From: Symbiodinium natans
Taxonomy: Eukaryota > Sar > Dinophyceae > Suessiales > Symbiodiniaceae
Length of the DNA: 64,000 nucleotides
Assembly: GCA_905221605.1 (NCBI GenBank)
Contig: CAJNDS010002504.1
Location: 206,001-270,000, forward strand
Reading direction: 5' to 3'
Shown here piece by piece: positions 37,977 to 49,644 of the stretch. The translations under genes and the position numbers were made by a program. Every line of letters begins with the position of its first letter. The first letter of the stretch is position 1. The notes under the pieces were generated by a model. It did no database searches, was not told the DNA's origin, and saw only the letters and a program-made list of their open reading frames with translations.

Positions 37977-39106
37977 CCAGACATCCACCATAATGGCCTG
38001 GCCGTTTAGCAGGCTCCTGTCAGGGCATGACGCATGTGCCTTGACATCCGCCAAGGCGTGCCCGATCCAAGACATTCCAATCGTAAACCGAGATATGCAC
38101 ACATTGAAACGACATCACGCATCCTCCTGACCGAAGAAAGTCAAGATGAATTAGAATAGTAAGGGCTTGCTGTGGGAGTTTATGGGATGTATTGTTGGCC
38201 CCAGGCAGTCCCATTGAGCATCGTGATGGCATTGGCAGCCTCCTCCGCCGTGGAGAAAGACACACCACCGGTGCCAGAACCCTTGCCACTGAAACATTCG
38301 ACCCATGTGGTCTTTCCGGCCTGCGCAGAGCAGCACTAAGAATCAAAGAGCATGAGGCATCTTCCTTCTTTCTTCAAACAGAAGAGGAGGTGGTGAGAGG
38401 AGGTGGAAATTCTTCTCGGTTGCTGCTATCACTAAATGCTGAAGATGGCCCACGCGCCCGCGGACAAGGCGTCCAAAAAAACATATAAGCTTTCTACACT
38501 TGACTTTTCATCCGCAAGTCCCGCGCACAGCAAACTAAACTAAACCAAACGAAACCAAACGAAACCTAAACTAAACTACTAAACTTTACTAGACTCTAAA
38601 CCTGAACTTGCAGCAAGCCGACACCTGGTTCATGTGGTCCTGCAGGGCTTTCCAGGAGGTCCCTTCCGCCAGGTTCCCGATCCAGCACTTCAGGGCCGGG
38701 TCCACCTTCAGCCCTCCGCCTTTGCCCTGTCCAGCAGAGGGGAAAACTCAGCATCAATCATTGAAGTTCCCCTTTTATTAAACCCTTCAAACTCACATGG
38801 AAATCACGCACCCACGGCTTGGGTGCGAACGGTTTAAATCCACGCCCAGCTTGATTTAATCGATCAAAACAAGAACACTGTGCATGTCCTGTTTTCGGCT
38901 GGTCACGATCCGGCCTTGCCCTTGCCCCATTTCATGAACCTTGCGTCACACATGCAAAAGCTCCAATCTCTACAGGCGTGCTGCAAGAATGCAGGAATGA
39001 CAATATGACCCCAAAATTGGAAGCTGAGTTGCATGGGCTGCCATGGAGACCATCCCCCGCCACCACCGAACTTGCCTTTACCGCCCCATCCGCCGCCCCA
39101 GCCCAT
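37977..39106 (-). CDS. RNA-binding protein with glycine-rich N-terminus and one RRM
   Basis: RNA-binding protein; in dinoflagellates, where most control is post-transcriptional, such single-RRM proteins are abundant. Exons on the minus strand: first exon from ATG 39106 (MGWGGGWGGKGKFGGGGG, donor unresolved, roughly to 39030), then 38726-38625 (LKCWIGNLAEGTSWKALQDH), 38320-38211 (GKTTWVECFSGKGSGTGG, FSTAEEAANAITMLNG) and 38016-37977 (SLLNGQAIMVDVW). RNP2 reads CWIGNL and RNP1 reads GSGTGGVSF, which lacks the aromatic residues usual in RNP1 positions 3 and 5 except the final Phe. Phases of the three RRM exons fit, using GT, GA and GT donors. An acceptor-like TTGTCAG lies 11 bases before the ATG. 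Further exons may follow beyond 37977. Confidence 0.88.
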
Positions 39107-39117
39107 GTTGAGAAGGC

Positions 39118-39130
39118 CTGACAAGCTTCG
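39118..39130 (-). promoter_or_regulatory. Probable spliced-leader acceptor of the RRM gene
   Basis: CTTGTCAG ends 11 bases upstream of the ATG at 39106 on the minus strand, a suitable trans-splice acceptor. Its use is inferred. Confidence 0.4.
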
Positions 39131-40640
39131 CACATGTACAAAGAGATCTCAACCGCCATAAGGTGTGACATGGTACCGAGCCTGGCTAATCCTGCCGGAC
39201 AGAAAGTGCTTCGGGCCACCAACACACCGTATGCAACCGCGGAAACAACTAACCTGTTTCGCAACTGTCGGCATCGCACCACGAAACTTGCGCACCAGCA
39301 ATTTTTATGCAACTTGCAAAAACCATTTTTAGTGCAGCAAGCGTCAAACGAAACAGCCTTCCGCCCATAAGATGCAGCCAAGAAAGAACCGAATTATCAG
39401 CACTGGCGTGGCTTCTATCTGTCTGTCCCATTTATGGTAAGAGCTGTCCCCGAATCTACAAAACAAAGACGCGTCAATGCCTGGCTCCGGCGAAGCCACA
39501 TCTACGGCATTGAACAATACCCTTGGCCCTGGGGTCAGCAGCTTGTATTTGCGGCATTGTAGAACAATGCCTTTGGCCCTTGGGTCAGCACCCTGACATC
39601 TGTGTGTTTGTGCGCACTCAGCTTAAAAAGATTGTCTGCCTTGTATGAAACGATACGAATCGAAACTTTTCTGGATTTGACAACAATCAAATGTGAAGAC
39701 CCCAACCAGTGCTGGCAGAGTGCCCAAAAAAGTATAGCTTCACCTGTTTGGTCCAGGGCCATTCGGATGTCAGAACAAATGAGTCATGACAATGGTCAAT
39801 TTTGCATTGCGAATTCACCCATGAGGACTTGCGCCGACACATTTTGCTTCATGCAAAAAAAGCAAACACCACCTCACGTTTGATCCGCTGTACCGCGCAC
39901 ACGTGCTCCTATGCTGAATACTGCCAACGATAGACAAGCCAGAACATGAGGCCAGCTTGAGATAGGACGGCTTCTTGCATTTTCAAGCAGACGCGGTCTA
40001 CCTCACTAAGCCAAATGACATCCAGCAGATCAGACCACGGGATGTCGGAAAGACCCATTCTAAGTAGAGCTAGCTCAACGCCTTGGCAGGTCATTTGCGA
40101 CGTCTTCAAACAAACAAAAACCCGTAAACATGCATAAACCTCTGGCAATGGAAGATAACCAGCTGCAAAGTTTGTACAACGAAAGCGTATGTACCCAGCA
40201 CGGTAGCAACGTGAAGCAGTCGTCATTTTTGCTGAGGGCGCCTTTTTCAGTATCCCCTCAATGTGAAAAGTGTGCGGGCAAGCAACAACACCGAAACAGA
40301 GACAAAGGAACAAGCAAAGCAACCACGCAGCATTCCAGTGCAACAAAACTACCGTTGGCCTTGTTCAACATCTCTACCATGAAGTACTCCCCCAAACATG
40401 GTCGACGAAGGAAGGTCGCATCTTGCCATTGGAAAACATAGACATAGTTATTCCAAAGCAAAAGATCAGCGGCAACCTGCGCTTTCAAAACCAGTGGCTG
40501 GCAAAACCTCAGACTGTGCGAAAATGCTTGAAGTACGCTTACCGGTGGCCATCACTAGATCAGTATGGACCAGTGTGGACCCATGGCAATCAAGCACAGA
40601 GGTGCGCTTGCAGCTCGATGGTCGGCTGAGACGAATTCAA

Positions 40641-40653
40641 ACCAATAAGACGT
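40641..40653 (+). repeat. Target-site duplication of the LINE, left copy
   Basis: ACCAATAAGACGT, identical to 50755-50767, directly abuts the T-run (A-tail of the minus-strand LINE). Confidence 0.9.
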
Positions 40654-40704
40654 TTTTTTTGGGCGGCCCTACGCAACTCGCTCAGCAGCAACTCCGCAGA
40701 AAAC

Positions 40705-43157
40705 TCAAGGCTGTGAGAAGACTGTGTAGGAGTGTGCTTCTAGGAGTGTCTTGCACGTTGGCAACCTCACTAGGGTACTCCAAAAGTGGCGGTCTACAGC
40801 AGCTCTGTGAGCTTGTAGATAAGAGTATGGGAAGGTAGGGCTGCGAGAGGCAGGGGGTCTGGAGGACTTCAAAAGCCAGTGCCAAAGAATTGTAGCGCAC
40901 TGTTCTGTCCAGTGAACTCTCCTCCTGCCTGGCCTTAGGCCAGCACCTACCGCACCACCTCTGTACTGAAAAGCGCTAGTGAAGCAGCAGTTCCGTTCTA
41001 TACAGTTCGGATGGGATCGAAGAATGTGCCCGAAAAGTTTCAGCTGTGCTTTGTGGATGTGGTGAGTGAGTGGAGGCTGTGAGGTGAGTGTTCTCACCTC
41101 TTGGTTGGTGTATGCGCGGGCTGTGGGGTTGAGCACCTCCGTGTAGTAAGTGCTTTTGAAGTGGAGGATCTTTCGAAGACTCTGTGAGTGGAAAGCTTCG
41201 AGTCTGTTGAGATCGCCTTTTGTGAGCGCTGCTGATTCCAACCCGTATGTTACGAGCAGAATGAAGACCGCATTGTAAATGCGTAACTTCCACTTCAGTG
41301 TGAGGTCGGTGTTGCGCCAGAACTAGTGCAGAGAGTTAAAGTGCGTGCGGGCTTTGGCGACAAGTGTAGAACGTTGAGGTTCAGGTGGAGGTTGCTGTGA
41401 GCCGCAATCCGCTGCAGGATGTGGAGCAGCTGTTCTGCTCTGTGAGCCGTGCTTGCGATGAGTGCTGTGTCGTCCGCATAAGCGAGGTCGTAGAAGGGCT
41501 GGTTTTGGCTGCACAGCCATGGAAGAGACCCGCCGTGAGCTGTGAGTTCCCGGTCCACATCGTGCATTACCATACCGTGAAATATGAGAAACAGGTACGG
41601 TGAGAGCGGGCATCCTTGACGAATGCCCGCGCTGGCTTCCTCCCTGGCGCTTTGCTTCCCAGCCGCTACCACTGTGAATTGTGGTGAAGTGTAGATGCTG
41701 CTGATGAGGGCTGTGAGATGTGGTGGGACGCCGTAGCGTGACAACGCTGTGAGGAGGCGTCCGGGTGTATCTTGTCGAATGCTTTCTCCCAGTCGAGAAA
41801 GATGGTGTAAAGTGTTTTTCCTGTGGCCTCCGCACGTTCAATGAGACGGCGGACGATGTGAATAGGCTGGGATGTTGAGCGTGTCGCCCTAAACCCGTAT
41901 TGGGCTTCCCTGAGTCTGTCGTCCAGGGCTGCTTGGAGTCTGGCGTGAATGATCTTGGCGAAAAGTTTGTAGGAAGTGTTCAAAAGTGAGATGGGGCGGT
42001 AGCTGGCAGGGTCAGTGAGGGGACCTTTGCCTTTGTAGATTTCGACTACAATTGCATGGTGCCAGTCATCCGGGATGGTGGCTGTGAGCAGGGCTTGGTT
42101 GAGGACCCGCAAGAGAGCCTCTTGGTTATGGTGGTCTAACCACTGCCATGCTTCAGGAGGAATGCTGTCGGGGCCTGCTGCTTTGTTGTGCGCCAGCTCT
42201 TTAAGTGCTGCATTGAGCTCTGCTGTGGTGATGGGTGAGAGGTCCACTGCTGCTGCCGGGTGTCTTGGGTCTGTGGGGCCAGTGTAAGGTGTAGGTGGAG
42301 CTGCCCAGTGTGAGTCTCGCAGGTATTCTGCGAAGGTTTGGGCTTGCTGTGAGAGGCTGGTGGGCTTGCCCTGTGAGTCTCTAATGGAGACCGGTCTGGG
42401 CTTGTAGTCTGAGCGAACTCTCTTGATCCACTTCCATTTTTGGCGAGGGTCAAGAGTGGCCTCGCTTTCGGCCAGTCGCTGTTTTGTCTTTGCGGGCTTG
42501 CTTTCTAATGTCTTTGTGTAGTTGGGCCTCACAAATCTCTCAGCGAGGCGTGCGGCGGAACGTTGCTGTATGAGCTGCCAAGTAGCTTGTGAGATCCAGG
42601 GGTGTTTGGGGAAGGACGCGGTGGTTGGGATGTGGTCGCTAATGGCTTCCTTGGTCGCCGCCTGGAGGCTCTGCCATTGCTCATGTGGTTGTGATTGGAG
42701 AGGAAGCTGTGGTAGGGGTGATGGCATCCAGGCGTTGCTTGATGTGGTTGTTGTAGGCTTGCCGCTGTGCGGCAGTGGGGGTTCTGGTGCGGCGTGGTTT
42801 GGGGGGTGTGCGTTTGGCCTCTTTGGTGCGGAGCTGCAGGTCGACTTTGACCAAGTAGTGGTTGCTGTTGAGGGCTGCGCCGGGAAGAATATGGATGTCG
42901 TGGATGATGTTGCGCCAGTCCTTGTGTATAATGGCGTGGTCGAGTTGTACGAGGTCGCTGTGTCTATTGTGAGGTGCTTTTTCCATCCAGCTCTGCGGGA
43001 GGCAGTAGTCCTGTGAGGCCAGGAGGTCGTGGAACTGTCGCTGGTCGGTGTCGCCTTCTGCAGCATCGTCTGGCTCGTCTTCCTCGGCAGTTTTGCCTGG
43101 GACGAAGTGTGGGCCAGTGGCGTGAGGGATGGCTGCGAGCTCGTCTAAGGCTAGTGC
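40705..43157 (-). pseudogene. LINE reverse transcriptase and endonuclease C-terminal part (frameshifted)
   Basis: Encodes the LINE polymerase that copies the element RNA at a nicked target. In minus-strand order one sees the end of the endonuclease domain (HSDLVQLDHAII, SNHYLVKVDL), then RT motifs: GPDSIPPEAW, YRPISLLNTSYKLFAKII, QYGFRATRSTSQPI, and motif A LDWEKAFDKI in the frame 41666-43066. The frame then shifts, and GIRQGCPLSPYLF and the catalytic YADDTALIAS box are in 41295-41744. After a second shift the C-terminal part (RRVHWTEQC region) is in 40705-41241. The catalytic Asp residues are intact, so decay is recent and mostly by indels. Confidence 0.93.
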
Positions 43158-43170
43158 TTATTGTTCAAAG
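43158..43170 (+). repeat. Terminal inverted repeat, left end of nested element
   Basis: TTATTGTTCAAAG, the exact reverse complement of 49645-49657. It marks the point where LINE coding sequence stops. Confidence 0.88.
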
Positions 43171-43312
43171 ATCGTGCTTGTCTTGTAATGTCGTGTCATG
43201 TTTGAGCACTTCAAGTATGAACACTCTCGCAGTCAAACATCATGCATTATGCTCGCATCACTCGGCTGCGGACGCTCCCTGGTAACGCAGGCCCTCAGGT
43301 AGCCATTCCGAC

Positions 43313-44380
43313 TTACCAGCCCCGTGACTTTTCCCTTTTCCAGCCTTCTCCTTGCCTTTGGGCGAGGGCTTGCCCCCTAGGGCTCCAAAAAGATTTTCCC
43401 TTGCCCTGCTTTCCTTTGTTCGGAGCATTCTCGTACGGATGGCTACGGTTTCCTTTTCCTAAGCGCAACTTTCCTCCACCTTCCAAATCCCCCAAAGGGA
43501 GGAGCGCAACAATCAAATCGTAATCCTGCAGCACCGAAGAAATCCTGGCATCCAAAGGCAAAGTCCCAGACGCGTCTGCACGAACATCCGCTCCTGCCTC
43601 GGACATCTTCGCGAAAGCCAACTTGTCAGCTTGCAGAATCTGCCGCAGGGAGACCTTACGATAACCTTGCTGAGCTGGTTTTGTGAGGTACTTGAAAAGC
43701 GAAGAGACGTAGGCCTCATGCTTGTCCCAACTGATCAACCTGGCAAAGGCATATGCGACTCCGCGCCGTCTAAGGGCGTTCAACACCTGGAGAGAGCCCT
43801 CTATGTCACGATCTTCCACACCAGAAGACTCCGTAACTTTGAGTTTGCCCCCTTCGAGAGAAAGGCTGGTAGTCAACGGTTTCAAGTTCTGAACTTCCTC
43901 TTCGCGGCAGTGGCATTTTTCCGGGCCAATGTACTTAAGGCATCGGTTTTCCCACTGCTGAACTGTCATGTCCAACAGCGCATGGCTAGGCTCTAACTGG
44001 CCAGTCAGGGAAATCCCCGAGAGCTGAGTGCGCAACTGGTCCATGCGTGCATTGCGCTCAGCGAGTCCCACCTTTTTAGGCGAGACACTTTCAGATGGTT
44101 CTGCCATATCCTTGAGGGAGGCCACCAACATCGTCTGGGCCTCAAGAATCAAGCGTCTCAACGATGCCTTCTCGCCAACCGTAAGGGCCGCCAAAACGGA
44201 TTCGCTCCATGTATCGAAGTCGGTTTGAGCCAGGAGTTGACCCGGCTGACCCACGCAGAAGGCTAACTGAGCCAAGGTTTTGACCCCTTTTGCAGCCAGC
44301 GCATCAGTGACTCGCTTGGTGAGCAAAATTTCCTCTGCTCGCTGGAGGAAATAAGGGGCCGAATCCACGGAACTCGTCAT
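43313..44380 (-). CDS. Intact 355-aa ORF of the nested element
   Basis: Function not established. The protein starts MTSSVDSAPYFLQRAEEIL and contains an N-terminal helical part (LAFCVGQPGQ), a central Cys/His spot (CHCREEE) and GYRKVSLRQILQADKLAF with PLDARISSVLQ. It ends in a very basic Gly/Lys-rich tail (NKGKQGKGKSFW). A nucleic-acid-binding, Gag-like or accessory role would suit the tail and the company of a recombinase, which is inference. It is the only uninterrupted long frame in the element, while the neighbouring recombinase is broken. That may mean it still evolves under constraint or simply escaped mutation. I recall similar proteins as common in dinoflagellate gene sets but cannot verify it here. 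Confidence 0.72.
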   Translation of the reverse strand: MTSSVDSAPYFLQRAEEILLTKRVTDALAAKGVKTLAQLAFCVGQPGQLLAQTDFDTWSESVLAALTVGEKASLRRLILEAQTMLVASLKDMAEPSESVSPKKVGLAERNARMDQLRTQLSGISLTGQLEPSHALLDMTVQQWENRCLKYIGPEKCHCREEEVQNLKPLTTSLSLEGGKLKVTESSGVEDRDIEGSLQVLNALRRRGVAYAFARLISWDKHEAYVSSLFKYLTKPAQQGYRKVSLRQILQADKLAFAKMSEAGADVRADASGTLPLDARISSVLQDYDLIVALLPLGDLEGGGKLRLGKGNRSHPYENAPNKGKQGKGKSFWSPRGQALAQRQGEGWKREKSRGW

Positions 44381-44526
44381 GGCTACTGCAAGCTAAATGA
44401 GCCGAACAAACACTCGCAAGCAAAGACATCACTCCTCCGTCGATGAGATGACATGATTGCAAACGCGCGCTGCTATTTTCCAACGGAGCTCGTGCTCATC
44501 GCCTCCCAAAAAGGGGGGGCCTGGCT

Positions 44527-46247
44527 CTAAGAGAAACACTTAGAACACTGAGGATAAGCATGTGCCCTAACCATAGGGACGCGGCGATAATGATCTCCAA
44601 AAGCTCTGCCGCACAAAAACATAGCAGACCCAAGCGTGGTTCTGTGCAGGACCTGACTCGTGGGGTGAGCCCAGTACGAGGGACTCTCCGATTCGTCCTC
44701 CTCCGAATCCGAAGCGTCTGAGACAACAGCCAAGGCATCATCCTGATCGTCTGCTGTGTCCACCAGAGTGGTCTCATCATCGCCAGGTGCGATCGCAGCT
44801 GATTCCATGATTTTTTGACGGCTCCATCCTTGGGCAAAATGGCCGCTCCTAGTTTGGTCAGGGAAAAATTTCCCTGAAGCAACCGCTTCCAGGATAATAA
44901 TGTACTCTCGCAACGCGGCACTCTGCAGCTCCCGACCGTACACCGCGTCCGATCCTGTAGCAGCGTCAGCGTGATGACCAAGAACACGCTTAGTCTCCCG
45001 AAGCATGCCGAATTTAGAGCACCACACCAGGGTGGTCGCCTTGAGAGAGTGACTAGACAATGGTTTCTCTGAATCAGAACGAGGGAGCAGAAATCGAAGC
45101 CAGCGAGTCACTTCGCTAGATGACAGGGGGTCAGATGACCAACTACCATCAGGCCGTGGGGCCGGCAGGAAAGGGACATCAATACCCATTCGGCAACCCA
45201 GCCTCATCCCTCAACTCCAGCAGCAGTTGTCCCAACGGGACTTTGGCTATACCAATTCCCGGAATCACCAATGGAAGGATTCGTCGTCGCTGAGCGTCAA
45301 GCCGGGGAAGTTTTATGGTGGAGGGTACCTAGCTCAATGAAACCGTGACTCCAATCCGAGCCACTCTTGTCAATGATCAAAGGTTGGATACATCGGACAT
45401 CAGAAGCTCTGGCCCTACCATAAAGCATGGCCAAAACATGCACTGCACCACATCTATCAATAAGAGAGATGCCCTCATCCTGAGCGATTGCGTGAAGCTG
45501 CAACACTTCATGTACCTGCAGAGGGGGAGCCGGGTCCCACGGACTCTTGTTGGCCAAAGCTTTGGCTACCAGCCCGTTGACACGTGCACTCTGAAAAACC
45601 TCAAGGCGTACACGCAGTCCTAGGGAATGATAACTCCACTTGATGGCCTTCAGACACGTATCCAAAGTGGATGCAGCCGTTCGGGGCATCTTCAAGACAC
45701 AATTGACACAAGACCAGACGGCCTTTTCCGGGAAAGGAGGAAGGTTCCCTGACTTCACCAACCATTCACAAAATGTTCGAATTGGCCCAACATGCTTCAA
45801 GACAGTGGCTGGGGATTTGCCAGCCGAAATCGCCTGCAATGAGTCCTGACCATTCTCTGCATCATCCTCCATGAGAGTGCACAAGTCAAAGAAACTCGAA
45901 AAAGATTGTAGCAAAAGCAACACCTTCTGATAAGCCTCGTGCTGACGGTCTCTCGAGCTCGTTCCCCGACGGGCCTTAACTGCACGAGTCCAGGCCTGAC
46001 AATGCGACGTTGCCTTAGCTGCTACGCTTGTTGAAGACTGCGTCTCAGTGGTTGAGGTGGCCATGGGCAGTGGCCTCCCACCCTGATAAGGCACGCCCAA
46101 CCTTTGAGGGAACATCGCCTTCATCGGATCAAAAATGCACAACATGCTCGGCTGTTCCCAAGGCTGGCTGGGCAAAGAAGAGCGCGCATGGACCTGGTTA
46201 CGAAAGAAGAATTCAGTCTCGCTGGAGCTGGGGTCTCGACCGGACAT
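44527..46247 (-). pseudogene. Tyrosine recombinase (frameshifted)
   Basis: Site-specific recombinase expected to cut and join the ends of the element. The N-terminal core-binding part and first catalytic Arg lie in 45297-46247 (LAMLYGRARASDVR). A middle piece (KVPLGQLLLELRDEAGL) is in another frame at about 45190-45290. The C-terminal catalytic part is in 44527-45207 with HSLKAT (His/Lys replacing the usual H-x-x-R), LGHH and the YGREL nucleophile region. Two frameshifts, near 45297 and 45190, disrupt the gene. The remaining 110 residues after the catalytic Tyr are acidic (DDQDDALAVVSDASDSEEDE). No start-site choice is meaningful for a broken gene. Confidence 0.85.
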
Positions 46248-46453
46248 GACGAAAACTACTGATCGGGCACTCCCCAGATGCTACATGAACAACTGAGCCG
46301 ATTCGTCCACAAAACCAACGGATTAAGTTTCCCCTGCTGAAGCACTTGATGCATGCGCAGAAACAACGACACTCACATGTGCAAACTCATTGTTTCCGAT
46401 CTGCCTGATCGCTGCAGCCCGTGCTGTTCATACTAAGGGTCCGGCTCAACCTT

Positions 46454-47745
46454 TCAGCGAGGCCACCCAACTGCTATGCCACGAAGCACAACGTGCTTAG
46501 GTGAGAGCAAAAAATGCTCTCCGGAGCGTACTGAACCCGAGTCTCGGCAAGCCGAATGGAGGTAATCATGCCCACCCTCCACCTGAGGGGTGGGCCCCCG
46601 GAGCTCAGCCTCAACCACCAGCATAGCCCCTCCGAGGGACTTTGCTCGGCTCGCTGTCTTCTTCACAGCCGCCACCATGGAATCTTTCGAGTACTGGTGG
46701 GCACCACGAGCACTAAAGCCATAAGCCGGGAAACCGTCTTCCCGGTTGTCCCCCACAGTGATTTCTCCACATTGGGCCACTCCAATCACCGAAGCAAAAC
46801 TGGTGCCATGACACATCGTAGCATGGCTGGCATAATTGGCGTCATGGACAAAGCTTGGCCCCTTAATGTTGCAGCCAACGAACAAGACAGTTTGGCCCGG
46901 GACATCAAAAGTGATTCTCCGGCCCGACCCGTTGGGCCAAGGAACCATCACCCTCCAGCGGGCGTTCATAGTGCCGAAAAGCTGCCATAATCGTGGCCAT
47001 TCTGCCAGCAACTGCATCAGGCACCGAGAGGTGGGACATTTGGGGCTTGTACTCCGAAGCCTCGGCAAATTTGGCCGCAATCTTGTGTTACGGATACTTC
47101 CACCAGGGCTCAAGCTGCCCCTTCTCAACCAACTCACGCGCACTGAGAGGCCGATCCGTGGCCGCCCACGCTGCCGTGTTAGCCGACTCCCACAGGGCTT
47201 TGAGGTAGTCCCCATCATCAATTTCTTCATCTTCCAGGGGGAGCTCTTCCGTTTCTGCCTTATCGGCAGCTGCCTTTCGAGCCTCAGCCGCCCGAATTTC
47301 CTCGGGTGTGGCCTCCTTGACATTGTAACTCGCAGCAGGCCTTCCACGATCTTCCTCAGGCTTGCCTTTCTTCCAAGCTTCGTTCCATTTATTCCATGGC
47401 TTCCGTTGAGGCTGCCACCAATGAGACTTCCAAGTGTTCTTCCAACTTGAGGCTGTTTCTCGCCCAACGTCACCCGTTGAACAGCAAAGCTTGGGAGGCC
47501 GGTGGTTGCATCACCGGCACCTGCTGCCACATGTGCCCCGGGCTGGCCGGAGGCAACGCAGGTGGGGGCATGGGTGGTGGCGCCGACTCACGATGGGGTG
47601 GGGTACTCCCGCGGCTGCGTTCCGTCCTCCTGGACCTACGCCGTCCCCTTGAACGATCTCTCGCCCGCTCTCTTGAGCGTGAGTCTGAGCTGCTGCGACG
47701 CCTGCGGCGACTGCTGCGGGACTCTGTCCCAAAAGGTGGCATCAA
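46454..47745 (-). pseudogene. Broken gene: RS-rich, acidic and HGTS-containing protein
   Basis: Three frames must be combined. They are an Arg/Ser-rich start (47470-47745; SRSSRRRRRSSSDSRSRER and PPP segments), a Trp-rich then acidic middle (about 47450-46910; WKNTWKSHWWQPQRKPW, ETEELPLEDEEIDDGDY) with in-frame stops, and a C-terminal part (about 46910-46454). The last reads MCHGTSFASVIGVAQCGEI, VGDNREDGF and HVVLRGIAVGW. HGTS followed by a G-I turn resembles the nicotinamide-binding entry of ADP-ribosyltransferase-like folds, which I offer only as resemblance. The protein sits directly upstream of the recombinase within the same inverted ends, so it is probably an element gene. Confidence 0.55.
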
Positions 47746-48537
47746 CGGCCATGGGTATATACATCTGGCTCACCAGGCACCTGCCTTTGTGTCACAGACT
47801 TCCGCGCTCCTGCGCAAAATCCACTGGCGATTCGCGCCACAGTCTAAGATTTTGGGCCAACGGAACACAAAGATCTCACGAGCACTTGCTGCAAGGAACA
47901 CATCCGTGCATACCACCGATACTCTGCGGCGCTGAGACTTCCTTTCCTTGTTGATACACGTTCATATGTTTGCGTAGCCCTTCTCAGCTAGCCCTCTTGG
48001 GCTCTACCCTTCTCAATGAGAGCACTTCTGGCTCGAGCTTTCGGCTCAGAATCAAGACACGACCTGGGTCGTGCGATCAAAGCTTGCACAGAAAAACAGG
48101 ATCACACACATGTCATCGATAAGCTTATGACATCATGCAAATTAGAACAACTCTCCAACACTGCAATGTATCAGAATGCACATGAGTCTGCCACTTGCGA
48201 GGTCACAACAACATGTTCACTCCTCCTCGAAACAGGACCAAAGTATCCAACAACAACTTTCGGCAACAGGCATCTAAGCTCGAGGCGAGACCTGCACCCG
48301 AATGTACTAAGCACTCTGAGCCCAGGGCCAAACAACATAGCTGCTGCCACGACCCAAGTGCCTGACGTGTTTCCTGATACTAAACGAGACAGCACAAGAA
48401 ATCATAGTCTCCGAAAAATCTCAAGCAGATAAAGTTTAACATCTTTCAGCAAAACTCAAGCTGATGCACGACTTTTTCTTGCCCCTTCTGACAAGATTTC
48501 ATCTGTGGACAGTCACATCCGTCGAAAAACTCACCAG

Positions 48538-49607
48538 TCAGGGCGAGCACGAGCCAGGCCTCCGGCCGGGCCTAGAATGCCTCATGCGAACCGCTAACGA
48601 TGGGAACTGAGGCGGGGGCATTGGCTCACGGATGTACATCACAATCCCCGCAATCGTCAGGGACCACACCATCATATCTGCATGAAGTCTAAATGACTCC
48701 TGAAGGTTCCTAATCAAATCAAACTGCAACTCAACCATGTGTCGCAAAGCATGGATCGCCTGAAAGATCTGTTCGACATCGCAGCAAAGAACTGACATCG
48801 AGGTCTGATGCTGACTCTGAAAAGTCAAAAACGACTCACGAGCCTTGCAAATGTAACCTTCCAAAGATGCAATGTGTTGTAAACATCGGCGAAGACGAGA
48901 ATGATGCTCCATAATTTTCGTATCAATCTCCCACAAAGCGACTCTATCATATTCACAGAAGCTGAAAGGGCGATCTGCATGAGTCTCCACCGTGGAATCC
49001 TCCATGGGATGAGTCTCAGCAATGTGGCGTGCTAACGAATCCCTGAGGGCAGTCATAGGGAAAAAACCACTCGAATCACTTTGAGCCTCAAAGAAAACAC
49101 ATGGCTCAAAAGCATATGTCTCTGCTCCACGCAACACCAGCAAAAAGTAGTGATCTGCACTTAGGACCGGGCTCATTCCTTCTCCAGCTCATGGAAAAAG
49201 AGCGTGGAAAGCTGATCGAAAACGTCTCACGAATGACTCCAGCCAAGATAAGCGTGCATCGCTCTGTTGCACACGTGATTCCAGCACACGCAAGCGACTG
49301 GATAGATCTTCGAGGGCTATCACACATAGCATGCACATCAACCACATGTCGATGCACCAAACTGACTGTGCCAGTCCCACTAGAGGACGGTGTCTGGGGC
49401 TCCGAAGCTGCACCATCTGCCATGGCTCAAGTTCTTCAAAAATGATCTAGCAGCATCTAGCAGCTCTTTCCGGGCATCCTGCCCCTCGAGAGGTCCCGCT
49501 GCGACGGGTATATGCAGTAAGTATAAAACATACATGACCAAGCATAAAACTGACCAAACGGTGAAAATGAAGTTGTGCAAAAAGGCAAGCACTAAAACAA
49601 CAAGCAA
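48538..49607 (-). pseudogene. Broken coiled-coil/membrane protein of the nested element
   Basis: No family recognised. The 5'-most frame (49380-49607) begins with a hydrophobic helix (LVVLVLAFLHNFIFTVW). A second frame (49189-49416) has another hydrophobic segment (CMLCVIALEDL) and a heptad-like stretch (SRLRVLESRVQQSDARLSWL). A third (48538-49176, 212 codons) has long helices (HHSRLRRCLQHIASLEGY) and a late hydrophobic segment (MVWSLTIAGIVMYI). Frames overlap and shift, so the gene is decayed or spliced. Position next to the right end of the element suggests it is the first gene of the unit. Confidence 0.45.
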
Positions 49608-49644
49608 ATGTTTTGTTCACTGCAACATTTCAAATGTTGTTTTC

